Both the position numbers and the translations under genes were made by a program. Below, piece after piece: positions 23,841 through 35,784 of a stretch of DNA of 64,000 bases (the stretch's first letter is position 1; each line of letters opens with the position of its first letter). The notes under the pieces were generated by a model that saw only the letters and a list, made by a program, of their open reading frames with translations, was not told where the DNA came from and did no database searches. Source of the stretch: Davidsoniella eucalypti (Eukaryota; Ascomycota; Sordariomycetes; Microascales; Ceratocystidaceae); the NCBI GenBank assembly GCA_004009845.1, contig RMBW01000130.1:1-64000 (forward strand). Reading direction: 5' to 3'.

Positions 23841-25373
23841 ATCTAAGTCGCAGAAGAAAATAGTGAAAGAGACAGCCGCGGATCGAATATGGAACCCTAC
23901 ACCATAATTTAAGGCCTTTTAACTATATGTAGAATAATGTTTCTTTTTTTTGTCGATCTAAAAGATGTCTTATTTTTGTCGCTTATGAAGATCGGACGGC
24001 ATTAGTTCGAGAACAACGCAACTTCTATTCCGGGAATTTCTGCGTGGACATTTTTATTATTATATCGTTATCAAACTTGTGCGACTCGGGTGATGATTTG
24101 TTCATCTGATGATGTTGAGACTCGGCATAACCTTCCTTAGTCTTTAGTTTTAGGAAGTAGAAGACGACACCTCCTTAATTTATTTCATAGGGTTATCGTA
24201 TAGTTTGTTAGTCCAATCTAATACACTTAATTAATTAAGCCATGTAGTTAACTATTCCTATTATCCATAATGGGTGAATATCAGCACAGTTGCTGTCCGA
24301 CGCATCATCAGTTTTCTTTACCATTCCATGTCATAGAAACACATTTGCCTACTACTCCGTATGCTTGAATAGGGCCTTGTTATCAATTACCATGTACTTA
24401 ACCATGTACGGGGATGGATGAATGGGTCGATGGACATCATCGCTTTCATGTGCAGCCCAAACCAAGTTCGCGTAGGAAGCATACCCTGCAGTAATATATT
24501 TGTCGTAGTATTGTATAGATGTATTTCTTCTTTTTTTCGTAATTCTTGTTAGCTGGGTTTTTCTGATTTTATGTATCGTTCGAGAAGGCGTCGTTGATCC
24601 ACTAAAAAATTACCCTATATAGTAAGTGATTCATACAAGTAAGCATATAGAAAGAACCGAAAAATGAACCAGACTTAAACTTCTGCACGCCTACTAGTAT
24701 GTCTTAGATTGCAGGGTTCGCAACGACTTTAGCATTACCCTGCATAATATATACATGTATATAAAATATGACAGGGTTCGTGTATGCGATGTAAATACTC
24801 AACCGATGGAGGGGGCGTATACAGATACAAGCAAGTATCTAAATAGGATTAAGAAAAGCATACACAAGTAGATATTTCCATGGATAACCAGACTCAAGAA
24901 ACAAAGATGCACATATTTATATGGCAACATGGTTTGACACAAAACACACATGCATCTGCTAACTTGACCTGTTAAGCGCAATAGGATTAACTATTTCAAA
25001 ATGGCCGGCTTCGGGTAGAGAAAAATATATCAGGAGTAGCATAGCATTCGCTATATTGTTAACTGGATGCCACCGTTTTATCCGCCAGGACTACTACGAG
25101 TATCGTAGCCACTTTTTCACTTCCTTTACTTCTTTGATATATCTTTACTTATAATGATGCTGAGTCGTCTAGCTACTTGATCGTTTCTTCTTCTTCTTCT
25201 TCTTCTTGACATAGAGATATTGTGACAATGTTAAGTCGTGTCTCGTCTTTGATGTCAATATTATCTACATACAGATACAGTCGCTCTTATAGCCCACCCT
25301 AGTATAGCAACATCTGTATTGTTCTTGCTGCTATGAAAGGTGCTGTTGCTCGGTACGTTGCATAGTTAGCTCA
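23841..25373. other. Spacer between subtilase and HET gene
   Basis: No gene seen. It contains a (TTC)n run at 25185-25207 and AT-rich palindromic stretches around 24745-24765. The 9-mer CAGGGTTCG occurs twice (about 24711 and 24772), with an ACCCTGCATAA phrase between them that also occurs near 9786. The promoter of the HET gene should lie at the right end. Confidence 0.5.
25185..25207 (+). repeat. (TTC)n microsatellite
   Basis: Seven to eight uninterrupted TTC units in the spacer about 170 bp upstream of the HET gene start. Confidence 0.85.
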
Positions 25374-27763
25374 ATGAATGGCTCGATCAATTCACACCCG
25401 CCTCACCCATCTTCTACTTGGACGCCCTACGAACATAGCTTACCCGAAGATTGCTATGCTGACCTCACCGCCGCCTTTCAATTGTGTGAGTATAGCGATG
25501 CCGTTTTTTGTAACGGCTGTCTTCCATTAGCCGATAGGCAGTTGCCAGGAGAAAGCAGGGCTTTATCTGGCTTCCACGTTAGTTCGCTGGTGCAGACTGG
25601 CATACGAGACAACTGGCGCACCGCTGAAATCTCTCCCTATCGCCCAGTATGTCCAGGCTGCATCTTTATCCAAAGCGTAGTAACATCGAACATACAGAAA
25701 TCAGATCACGTGGACCAGGTTTGCATCGGCACAGAGGTCAACGGGCCATTCTCACTACAAGCTGGCCCTGAGTCATACTATGCATTTGAAAGTGTGCCGA
25801 GATCTAGCTCTATGGCCCCCGATTTCTATGAGTACAAATATGGCTTTTTCCACGTTCGCCTATCGTACGTTTTGGGCTCACGCCAATCCACGGACACCAT
25901 CAGAGTAGCTTTTATGACTACATATAATCCCGGTGGTGATTTCACAAGGATTACTCCGTACACCGTCATGACCTTCGACCCGACGCTTATAAGCTATTGG
26001 CTAAATAAATGTACCGCTTTGCAGCACGTGGAAGACGAAGTTGCAAGTGTACCAACAGGTATGTATCGCTATCTCACTCTCATTCTATCTAATTTAAAGC
26101 TATAATATCTAACAAAGTGACGATAGAACCATTCGCGGTCTATCCGCCATCATTCAGGCTAATAGATATAGCCAACTGCTCGATATACTCGCCTGTTAAC
26201 GGCAATGTACCCCCATACGTAGCATTGAGCTACTGCTGGGAAGATATCACAACCAACCTGGGCCTCATGCAACACAATATTATGCAAGCGTTCCAGTTTG
26301 GAGGACTTAGGACTATTGGGATGCCGGCCTTGTTCAAAGATGCTATGCAGCTTTGTCAAAGCCTTGGTATCCGGTATATCTGGATCGATCGATACTGTAT
26401 CGTCCAGGATAGCGCAGAAAAGTACGAACAGTTGCATTCCATGGGCCATATATTCAGAGAGTCCACCTTTTCGTTGATGTGTGCCTTTAACAACAACGAT
26501 GTTGACGGTGGCTTACCGGGATATGGAGAGCCCCGTCAATGGGAGAATAGGTTTCCCGCCGTAGGGTTCGCTCTTCCCACTCTCAAGTCAGACTTTGTCG
26601 AGGCAATGTTCACGGAAATCGCCAACACTAGATGGGACAAGCGCGGCTGGACGTACCAGGAGAAGATGATGTCACGACGCCAGATATACATCACAGAACA
26701 CCAAATCATGTTTCGATGTTCGTGCTTTGTGGCCTGTGAATGCCTCAGTTGGTGCCAGGGCGACAACCCGGGCTTTATTTCATCTCTTATGACCAGAGAG
26801 TCCACATTCGAAAACACCATAATCGAGCCACTCTGGGGCCAATGCCATGGAAGCATTACGCGATCTCATCTTTGGCTGAGAGATAGTCCAATAGTCGAGT
26901 ATCGCTCACTTCCAAGCATTGCGGCGGAAACGCGACTTACGTTTCTTGATTACGCCGACTGTGTTCTTGATTATACTAAGCGTACATTGCGATATTCGGC
27001 GGATCGCGTCAGCGCCTTCATGGGCATCACAACGTTATTCGACAGCCCTTTTCTTTATGGACACAAAATCGGCGGCTGCAGTAGCATCTTGAAGTCTTTG
27101 CTCTGGGTCACACAACCCCATGATGGTGTTTGGTTAGCAGCTACGAGGTCGGGTTTGTTCCCGTCTTGGAGTTGGGCTCATATCTTTCATTCTGTGGCCT
27201 ATGAAGACGAGGTTTCGATGAGCACCATGGACGTTAGTGCCAATGCCAATATATTTATCAGCAGTCCAGACGAAGGTGTTTGTCGACTTACAGAGTTATC
27301 TATCTTCGACAACTTTCCTAATCCAGGCAATGCCCCTATTTTCACACCAACGATCGACCAGGCACATTTCGCCTCCAGGTTCCAGGGCGCTCTTGTCTTT
27401 GAAGCTTTTGTAGTCAAGATGTTTGTTTCGACACAGGTTAACATTCATCAAGTTAGCAAGGTTCAAATTGTCGGTCACCAGTGCTGGGCAGATAATCAGA
27501 AGCCGAGGGCAATCTCGATGTTGACGCGAGACACATGCATATTTGATAGACCAGAGAGTTTCCCGACATCAGAACAACATGAGGTTTTGTGTATAGCATT
27601 TAGATGCAATCCTCACTGGGTTGGTATTGTGGTAGAGGAGATTGAAGATGCCAGTGCTGTAGATATGCTTTGTTGCAGGAGAATTGGGTTGATCAAACAA
27701 GCACTACCCATGGTCTCAGATCCCGCAGACGACTCTCTCAAGAGAACCGTGCTATTGTGCTAA
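25374..27763 (+). CDS. HET-domain protein (heterokaryon incompatibility type)
   Basis: Exon 1 is 25374-26058 and exon 2 is 26118-27763, with a 59-nt intron (GTATGT...ACAAAG); the junction is phase 1 and rebuilds a Val codon. The product is 776 residues. The HET domain starts at about residue 261 with YVALSYCWED, continues with GIRYIWIDRYCIVQDS, and reaches the RGWTYQEKMMSRR block at about 404. These three conserved blocks define the family. Residues 1-228 carry CNGC and CPGC cysteine pairs, commonly seen ahead of HET domains. In filamentous ascomycetes such proteins act in non-self recognition and programmed cell death; most are untested and belong to large, variable families. No membrane segment, NACHT or WD40 partner region is visible. 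The domain is unbroken. Confidence 0.88.
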
Positions 27764-28017
27764 GGGTTAGATGAGTTACGTGATAGATTGTTTTAGCATG
27801 TTGTTTGTTATATTATGTACATAGAAGCTTCTACGGAATCATGCTACGTTATACTCGGTTATTTGTTTCTAGGTTCGAATGGGCAGTTATGATTGCAACA
27901 GGATACCAAATTGGTTATTATCGTTAGGGAGTTGGATTTGTTTTGTTTTATACTTATAAATTTGATTGAACTGTTATGTAAATATATAATTGTATCATCA
28001 TTTGTCATCTTCAAGCT

Positions 28018-29516
28018 CTACAACGCACTTCTCAGAATCTCCATAAAAGTACGAACGTCTCTAAATGTGGTGTATAGCGGGATCGGAGCTACACGGATCA
28101 CGTCTGGCTTACGCTGATCACACACAACGCCTCCCTCCGCCAAAGCCTGTCCAACCTTTTGCATCAAGCCCTCCTTGAACTTGACGCTCAACTGGGCGCC
28201 TCTCTGCATGGGATCCGAAGGCGTCAGGATCGAAAAGACTTCGCCTTTGCCAGCCGCACGTGCATCTTCTAGAATGGAATGAAGAAGCTTTTCAGCATAG
28301 GCTGTCATAACGAGCGACTTGGACCGTAGGTCTGCCATGCTAGTCTTGCCGAAGATGTCCAATGCGGCACTCAAGCACGCAAGATCAGTGGCCGAAGGGT
28401 TCGAGAGTTGGAAGCCAGCGGCGCCGATGGTTGGCACAAAGGTGTTCTCCATGTTGAATCGCACCGACTTATCGCCGCCATACCAACCAGCAAGACGGTT
28501 GCGATATTCCAGAGAATCGGAGTCAGGAGTGCGTTTGACATGGCCGTGGCGCTCGTGGACAAAAGCACCGGCAATGGCACCTGGGCCGGCATTGATATAC
28601 TTGTAGTTGCACCATACGGCAAAATCAACATTCCACTCGTGAAGCTTCAGCTCGACATTTCCGGCAGCATGAGCCAAGTCCCAGCCAACGATTATTCCGC
28701 GTGCCTGGGCAAAGGCTGTGATCTTTTCCATCTCGAAGAGCTGGCCGGAATAGTACTGGATACCCGGCAGAAGTAGCACGGCTGTATCATTCTTGTTCTC
28801 TTCGATGACCCGCAAGATTTCTTCGGTAGAGATGTAGCCGTTAACGTCGGGCTCGATCATTACCATGCTTTCTTCTGGGTCGCGGCCGTGCCATTTGATC
28901 TGGCTTTGTACAGCGTAAACATCACTAGGAAAAGGCTTCCACTCCATGATAATCTTGTGGCGCTTGTCTGTTGGTTGGTAGAAGCTTCCCAGCAGGAGAT
29001 GTAGGTTGGCAGTCAGGCTGTTCATGATGACAATCTCATCGAGTTTGGCACCGACGATGCCCATCGACTTCCGAGCACAGGACTCGGCAAAGTCTTGCCA
29101 TGCCGGGAGAGGAGAAGCTGACAGAGATGTGAAATGGCCATTAACGCCGAGAGAAGCCCAAGTTTCAAGTTGGGCGTGTAGATAGCTACAGACAGTCTTG
29201 GGCTGAGCTCCAAGCGAGTTTCCAACAAAATATATGCAGGATTCGCCAGAGGTAGAGTCTTAAATGGATAGTAGTTAGTGTCTGTTCTGTGTTTTATTTT
29301 CAATATCCCAGAGGCACGGCTTGTCTTACCAGGGAGGGTGCCGTCAAGGGCAGTCTTGGAAAGAGAAGCCTTGGTTGGTAAGATAAAATCGTCCCGCAGA
29401 TGGCTAAGCTTGTCCTGAGAATCCAAAGACTCTGCAAATTCGGGAGAGTTGAAGTTTTCCGGGAATTCCAAAGACTTGCTTTGTCTAAGCGTTTCGGTGG
29501 CAGCTGAAAAGTTCAT
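28018..29516 (-). CDS. BNA5: Kynureninase
   Basis: A PLP-dependent hydrolase that splits kynurenine (or 3-hydroxykynurenine) to anthranilate (or 3-hydroxyanthranilate) plus alanine, in the cytosol. Exon 1 is 29516-29330 and exon 2 is 29258-28018, with a 71-nt intron (GTAAGA...TTTAAG). The product is 475 residues, a normal length. Family landmarks: YFVGNSLG near residue 70, WDLAHAAGN with the PLP-contacting Asp (~256), the Schiff-base Lys282 in WCNYKYINAG, and a Gly-rich GAIAGAFVHERH stretch. The gene is divergent from the dioxygenase across a shared 1.1-kb spacer and ends 254 bp from the HET gene end. Lying beside a dioxygenase and a formamidase argues for tryptophan use. Nothing is broken. 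Confidence 0.95.
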
Positions 29517-30600
29517 CTTGTTTGTTGAAAGTTTGTAGTCTGGTTGATAGGGAAAAGATGAGATTACAAGTGAAGATAGTTTTGGGAAGGTGTCACAAAA
29601 CAAATGGTTGCACCCGAAAAAAAAGAAGAAGAAAAAAGACAAGATCAGTTGTTAGAGTTGATCTCTTTTTTGAATAATGAGTATGATGAAGATGAAGATG
29701 GAGATGAAGATGAATTCAATGAGAAATGTCTCTCAACTCAGGTATCTCATGAGAGGGTGATTCAAGCCACTTTATCCTCCAGCATTCTACGGTGAGTAAG
29801 ATAGACATATTTGCTACTCAATGAATCGAAAGACTGGACTAAGCCGAGCATTACTACAATTTTACACTATAAAACTCATATTGCCTCCGATTCGTCATCG
29901 TGTGATCACTTTTTACATAAAAATCTAGTTTCGCATCTTACTGCATGCTACTTTCTTGCATCCGAAAGCAGAAATGTATGCTTCCGAGCTTCCGAGCTTT
30001 CTGTATCCGGGCTCCCGAAGAAGCACTTACACGACCCTTGTCAATCCCTTTATCTAGAAGAAGCCTTATTTCGCTAACTCTTAGTGCCCCAAATTTCCAG
30101 CTAATGCATTGCACAAGTTACCGATCCCGTCTAGTTCCATATCATTTGACCATCTGTTGTCGGACTTGCTTAAAAACTTTGTATAGCAGATACTAGTTTA
30201 TATCGTGTAGTCCGTCACTCGCGGAACCCTCGTATGACTACTAGAAATGCGGAATTCGGGTTTATCCGTCGTATGATAGATGCCGGTATAGGTCGGTTCA
30301 AGCTTTCAATCATCAACAAACATGTTATCCGGAACACGGTCAGAACACATATCCTAGTTATGTCGGTAATTCCTTGTCCAACACGTACCAAACTAGCCGT
30401 ACTGACAACTGCTAGTATAATAAGTGGTCATGTTGTTTCAAGTTCTATGTTCAATGTCTCCTCGATTCAATATATCCATCAACCAACATACAGCCACGAC
30501 ATCTTACCCTTGATATCACTTTCATTGTCTATCTATTTTACCTTTTCGACTTCGATATATCTCATCGTTTTCACCACAGTACTATAACGCCACTTTCATA
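29517..30600. promoter_or_regulatory. Bidirectional promoter of kynureninase and indoleamine dioxygenase
   Basis: This 1,084-bp spacer separates the two divergent start codons. It carries two TTCCGAG copies 8 bp apart (29982-29988, 29990-29996), with nearby TCCGA at 29961 and CTCCGA at 29885. Related TTCCGAR arrays occur upstream of the regulator and the formamidase. CCG/CGG half-sites are what Zn2Cys6 proteins usually bind. The open frame at 29604-29795 is low-complexity (GATGAAGAT repeats) and I do not call it. Confidence 0.6.
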
Positions 30601-31983
30601 ATGGCTCCTGCTGCTATATCAATTGCCGCTCGTGCAAGAGAAACCTATGACTCCCTTCTCCAGAAATCTGCTGTGACAAGCAATGGCTTTGTGCCTGAAT
30701 CCAAGCCTGTTGGCTGTCTACCAATCCCATACTTCAGTCCATGGGAGCACATCGCTTCAAATTTGCCTCGTTTGATCAAGACGCAGACCATCCGGGATGT
30801 TATCAATAGCATGCCAGTGCTTTCAACAGACTACCTAAAAACGGAGGAACAATGGCGGCGGGGATATGTCATCATGGCTTTCACTGTTCACGCCTATATT
30901 TGGGGTGGTGATATACCAGCCAAGGTTAGTAGTATCTTCCGTTTTATCTGCCCGGGTGAAGCATCATCGTCAAATATCATAATTCTGACCAAAAGTTATA
31001 CGTAGATTATCCCACCACAAATCACTGTCCCACTACTTTCCATATGTGACAAGCTAGAAGTGCCTCCCGTTCTCGCCTATGCTGCAAGCAATCTTTGGAA
31101 CTTTGCCTCAACATCACCAACCGCCGATTTTGCATCGCTCGAAAAACTTTCAGTCCCCGTCACATTCACAGGTACTCCTTCTGAAGAATGGTTTTTCAAA
31201 ATATCAGTTGCCATGGAAGTTCAAGGGGCATGCATCATTCCAACTATGCTACATGCTATGGAGTCAGTCCCGAAGCTTGATTATTCCGTCATTATAACTG
31301 CACTCGACGGCCTAAGAGATGCCATTCTGCAGACCGGCACTTTGTTAGAGCGCATGTATGAGGGCTGCGACCCTCAAATATTCTATCATGATATCCGGCC
31401 TTTCCTAGCAGGCACCAAGAACATGGCGGCTGTCGGCCTCGACAAGGGCGTTTTCTACGATGAAGGAAATGGCAAGGGTGAATGGAGAGCAATGAGAGGT
31501 GGAAGCAATGGCCAAAGCTCTTTGATTCAATTTTGGGATCTAGTTCTTGGCGTGAATCACAAAGGCGAAGAAGATGACGACAGTATCCCTCCTTCCGAGA
31601 GAGAACCAACATTCCATGAAGAAGTGCGTGCGTATATGCCTGGACCTCACCGCCGTTTCCTTGAGCACGTCCGTACTCTGCCTTCCATCCGCAAGTTTGC
31701 TCTTTCATCGGCGGATAGCCCCGATCACAGGACGCTCTATAGGGCTTACACGGCAGCTATCGACGCTTTGACAGACTTCCGCAACAAGCATATCAAGATT
31801 GTTACTCGGTATATCATCCTACCGTCACGTCAAGCCAAGGTTGGCACACGAACTGACCTAGCCAGCGTATCAGCAGCAGTCACGGATAAGCGAGAATTGA
31901 CCGGGACTGGTGGCACAGCGCTCATGCCTTTCTTAAAGCAGACGCGAGACGAAACGATGCAGGCTGCTCATGCAGACAGATAA
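30601..31983 (+). CDS. BNA2: Indoleamine 2,3-dioxygenase
   Basis: A heme dioxygenase that opens the indole ring of tryptophan to give N-formylkynurenine, the first and usually controlling step. Exon 1 is 30601-30924 and exon 2 is 31006-31983, with an 81-nt intron (GTTAGT...ACGTAG). The product is 433 residues, typical for fungal enzymes. Landmarks: the GFVPESKPVGCLPIPYF N-terminal block, IFYHDIRPFLAG, GGSNGQSSLIQFWDLVLG, and the C-terminal block HIKIVTRYIILPSRQ with the presumed proximal heme ligand His370, then GTGGTALMPFLKQ. The start is the first ATG of a continuous frame in context CATAATGGCT. Fungi often have several paralogues; which type this is cannot be told here. Confidence 0.95.
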
Positions 31984-32219
31984 TAGAAAAGATGTGATTT
32001 TTTCCGTTTATATACCCCTTAACTAGTCCTCTCTCTATTTATTATACATATATTATGTACTTTACCACCGTGTTTTCTTGCAAACTATTTTTATATATAA
32101 TGTTAGGGTTATTAATACTAACCCATTTTTGTACGTAACTTTTGCTTCCGAGTTTCCGTTTCCGAACTTTGACTTTGGCATAAACAAATTTATATTTTCG
32201 ACCAAAGTTACATCCGAAT
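31984..32219 (+). promoter_or_regulatory. Promoter of the cluster Zn2Cys6 regulator, with TTCCGAR array
   Basis: The 236 bp between the dioxygenase stop and the regulator start hold TTCCGAG (32146-32152), TTCCGTT (32154-32160), TTCCGAA (32160-32166) and ATCCGAA (32212-32218, two bases before the ATG). A TTAGGGTTA telobox-like motif lies at 32103-32111. The array resembles those in the other two cluster promoters, which would fit autoregulation. Confidence 0.55.
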
Positions 32220-34502
32220 ATGACATTGCCTTCGACTCCAACCCTCATTCGAAAACGCACTGCCAATGCTTGCAATACATGCAAAGCCCGCAAGGTTAAA
32301 TGCGATGGAAAAACACCGTGTACAAATTGTATCAAGCATGGCGAGGCTGAAGGCTGCTTATACACCGTATCGACAACCTCGGCGAAGCGTTCTAGAGCGT
32401 CAACCCAACCTCAGTCGCCTATCTTGAACCAAACCAGAGCGCCGCCTTCATCTTCTAGCCGACCGCCAACTCGCCATGAGCAGATCAACCGGCAGCCGAG
32501 CATTATGGTTCCCCGGGAAGTCACGAGCAGCAATATCCGAACACCTCCAGTGACCGCCATCCTATCAGGCTCGGCTGCCACTGCTACGAACACGGCCGCT
32601 TCCTCGGAAGCAGACGCCGGAGAGACGGAGACGGAGGTTCCTAAAGATGCCCAGTTGCATAGCGATTCCGAGGGCCGTGCCACGTTCATCGGAGATTGTG
32701 CACCGTTATCGTTTTACGGCACTATCAAGGCCTTGGTCATGGACATTACTGGCTTGGACCCAGCAACCCAAAATACCATGATCCAGTACCAGAGACATAT
32801 ATCTAGCGCAGATAAACAGAGGGAAGCCAAAGATCTAGCAATACGAATGAACAGACTCAAGTCATCATTTAGACTCGGTATACAATCACCGGAGTGTACA
32901 TACTTGGCGGCAGCAGATCGCTATATTGGGTGCCTACAGTTTGACGGACTGCTGGATATATTTGGCGCGGCAGGAGAAATCCTACTCAAACAGCATTTTA
33001 TCGCCTGGCTTCGAAACTTCAACGAGAATAAGACGGTCCACGACAGCAACATCTACGATGCACTATATGCCCTGCTAGTTGCCTTGAATCACCCGAAAGA
33101 CTTTGGGTTTCGATACACTCTGCTATCATATGCTCGGCGAATCGCACTTGCTCATATGGATGAGATGAACGTGATTTCACTGCAGGTGTTTCTCCTCCTT
33201 TGTATAGAAACCTACAAAGCAAACTTTATCGACTCTGCGTTTGTGTACCTCGGTGTCGCTGCCCGTATGGCATATTCTCTGGGGATCCATCGGCACAAGA
33301 TCAACGCTCGGTTTGGGCCCGAAGAATCTCGTCAGAGGGGGCGTCTGTGGAAGAGTCTTCGTATTCTAGATCTATCGTTTGCTGTCATGTTAGGTCGACC
33401 CCCGGCAACATCCGACGTCGATTGCACTATTCCTTACGAGGACGCCAACGATATTGTCAAGCCCTCCGGCGAAGAACAGTCTGGTGTCTGCGATTTGCTA
33501 AATGCCCGAGTACAACTCCTTCTGATCATGGAGTCTATTGTGGTCCAGGTGTACCCCCGCAAGAACATATCCTATGAGTTGACCAATGGCCTTTTTGCGC
33601 AGCTCCGCCAGTGGTCATTGAAATGGACTAGTGTACTAGTTCAGATCGCAGAGTATACATTGTCTGACGGCGAAACCTCCTGTAGATTGCCTCAGTACCG
33701 GACTAATGTGACTCCTGCTAGCGCAGTGGCCCTTCTCACAGAATACTCATACGCTGTGATGCTTCTAACGCGGCCATTCTTGATGTTCGAGCTGCGGATT
33801 CGGCTTTCTCCCCCTATTCGACCTCAGCCAGTACATCCACAGCCTATCTCTGACCGGGCCAAGTATGCGGCTGCTTGCGTAGACGCTGCGGATACAATCT
33901 TGCACACCACAAACTACCCTTCTAAACGCATGCAATACGTGCTAGCTGAGGAGATACTATTCTGTGCTGCGCTGGCCAGTGCTGCTGGTCACATGGGTGG
34001 CTTAGGTTCTGGGGCGTATATCAAGACAGCTTCCGAGCGTCTCTCGTTTTTCCAAAAACAAGAGGCCCGGACGTGGTATCAGGACGCAATCAAAAACCTG
34101 GAAACTATTGTTGTAGAGTTTGTCGATAAGAAGCAGATACGCGACGAAGCTGCTAGACGAGCGCAATCACAGAGACTATCAGGACTCCCGAATCTGTTCA
34201 CGAGTCCCACATACACAACCCCTATAGAAGGAAACACCGTAGTCCTTAATACTCTTACAGCACCTGCTTCATCCGGATCTTTGCTTGCTTTCCCACCACC
34301 GCCTATCCAAGACCAAAACGGGTGGCACATGTTGAACGAGAGGTCGCTCGATCGTATGGCCGAGGATGCAGAAGGTGTACAGCAGGAGAATCGGAACAAC
34401 AACTTCACCGACTACCAAACGCAGATGATTTTTGGAGAGCAGGATCTTTTGGCTTTCAACTATGACTTTAGCACCGAGGTGGAATTCGGGAGATTCTACT
34501 GA
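32220..34502 (+). CDS. Zn(II)2Cys6 transcription factor embedded in the kynurenine cluster
   Basis: A single exon of 760 residues. The binuclear zinc cluster spans residues ~18-49: CNTCKARKVKC then CTNC and a last Cys in EGCLY, with the basic linker RKRTANA just before it. Ser/Thr-rich disordered sequence follows (~50-150), then the fungal-specific transcription factor middle homology domain (~230-560) with the landmark ARMAYSLGIHRHK and a later ESRQRGRLWKSL. The acidic, aromatic C-terminus could be an activation segment. It lies between the dioxygenase and the formamidase, whose 3' end is only 90 bp away, so a local regulatory role is a reasonable inference. Likely ligands would be tryptophan or kynurenine metabolites; that is a guess. 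I do not recognise a named orthologue. Confidence 0.9.
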   Translation: MTLPSTPTLIRKRTANACNTCKARKVKCDGKTPCTNCIKHGEAEGCLYTVSTTSAKRSRASTQPQSPILNQTRAPPSSSSRPPTRHEQINRQPSIMVPREVTSSNIRTPPVTAILSGSAATATNTAASSEADAGETETEVPKDAQLHSDSEGRATFIGDCAPLSFYGTIKALVMDITGLDPATQNTMIQYQRHISSADKQREAKDLAIRMNRLKSSFRLGIQSPECTYLAAADRYIGCLQFDGLLDIFGAAGEILLKQHFIAWLRNFNENKTVHDSNIYDALYALLVALNHPKDFGFRYTLLSYARRIALAHMDEMNVISLQVFLLLCIETYKANFIDSAFVYLGVAARMAYSLGIHRHKINARFGPEESRQRGRLWKSLRILDLSFAVMLGRPPATSDVDCTIPYEDANDIVKPSGEEQSGVCDLLNARVQLLLIMESIVVQVYPRKNISYELTNGLFAQLRQWSLKWTSVLVQIAEYTLSDGETSCRLPQYRTNVTPASAVALLTEYSYAVMLLTRPFLMFELRIRLSPPIRPQPVHPQPISDRAKYAAACVDAADTILHTTNYPSKRMQYVLAEEILFCAALASAAGHMGGLGSGAYIKTASERLSFFQKQEARTWYQDAIKNLETIVVEFVDKKQIRDEAARRAQSQRLSGLPNLFTSPTYTTPIEGNTVVLNTLTAPASSGSLLAFPPPPIQDQNGWHMLNERSLDRMAEDAEGVQQENRNNNFTDYQTQMIFGEQDLLAFNYDFSTEVEFGRFY

Positions 34503-34592
34503 AATTACTATCTAACTGCCCATATCAGATGTTAGGGCGATAACGAGAATATCAAAACTCGATCAACTCTCCGATATACTTAGCCCATGTCT

Positions 34593-35784
34593 TCACGATG
34601 CTACCACCATCCCCATAGCCAGTCTAATGATAGTGGCCAGTCCTTCTCCCTGCTCCCACATATAATCGTGATCACCTTGCACGGAGGTAACTACGACCTT
34701 GTCGGCGATCGCGCTGCATTTAGCCTTCATACCGTCTCTCTGCTCGATTTCCACAAGCGAGTCGCTATCTGCAACAGCCAATATGACGGTACAGCCTCTC
34801 AATAGGTCCGCCTTGACGATATTCACCGGTGAGACATGCTCCCACTGAGCTTCGTCTGGGCCAAACGCACCAATGGTAAAGTCCCGATAGACATGTGCCC
34901 ACGGTCCTTCAGAATGATGCTTAACAAGGCCACCCACGTCGTGGATGCCTGCGAGGCTCACTATAGTCTGTGGCAAAGGAAACCTGTGCTGATGAAACTG
35001 GGGCTGTAAGGCCTGGAAGACCAACGTTGCACCGCAGGAGTGGCCGGCCAAGATCAGTTGCGACGAAGTCAAGCCGTATGTTTGATGTAGGAGAGTTAGT
35101 CCAGCACACACATCGCTGATATGGTCCGGGTGCTTAGCGTTGCGCAGAGCAGAGGGCAAGGTGGATGAGGCGTCCTGTAGGTGCGAAGGGTGAGCACTGA
35201 GGCGGTAGGATAGAGAGGCAAACGCTATAGAAGGAGCATTGGATGGCAAGGAAGCCAAGAGTAGGTCTATGGCGGGCTGGGCGAAGTTGATGTGAGTTAT
35301 GTTTGGGTCACGCCATACACCGCCGTGGACGAAACTGTACGTACGCATGTTAGAATATAATCATAGTATGCTGCAGGCCTTAACAAGTGATGTCCCGTGC
35401 TATATCTGTCTATATATCTGTGAAAATGAGATCGGCATGGCGGTATTATAGAAGGCCCGAGTCCACTGGAGAAGGCAAGTCATGGTTACAAGACCGGTCG
35501 GCGACTAACAGAGCCTACCAAGTAAGAAGCAGCAAACCAAACACGCAAGTCCCTTTAGAGAATTTATTATTGGGAGTCATTTCGTACTAGTACCGTAGTA
35601 CATGGGATCGATCGGGTAAGATTGGACACATGCTTTCGTTTTTCTTCTTTTTCTGCTTGATTACAGAGGTTATCGTGACTTACATTACCCAGGTAGGCGA
35701 CGGAGCTTCTGAGGAAGGGAGCCAAACAGCAATTTCCTGAAGGTCATGATCTCCAAAGCGATGAATAACTGGCGAGTTGGACAT
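34593..35784 (-). CDS. BNA7: Kynurenine formamidase (alpha/beta hydrolase)
   Basis: It hydrolyses N-formylkynurenine to kynurenine and formate. Exon 1 is 35784-35684 (MSNSPVIHRFGDHDLQEIAVW...) and exon 2 is 35334-34593; the product is 280 residues. The junction rebuilds Ile34 and places the first exon directly before the oxyanion motif HGGVW (37-41). The nucleophile is Ser133 in AGHSCGA, the acid probably Asp223 in ADSDS, and the base His256 in GDHDYMW. The 349-nt intron (GTAAGT...TACAG) is long for this window. A shorter reading starting at ATG 35348 would lose the first exon; the homology-like fit of exon 1 makes the two-exon model better. It is tail-to-tail with the regulator. Confidence 0.9.

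Noticed and set aside
27860..27890. GGTTCGAATGG as the T-arm of a tRNA gene
   Set aside because: No A box, acceptor stem or anticodon arm can be drawn upstream. Similar TTCGA hits elsewhere (24004, 30294, 62858) also fail.
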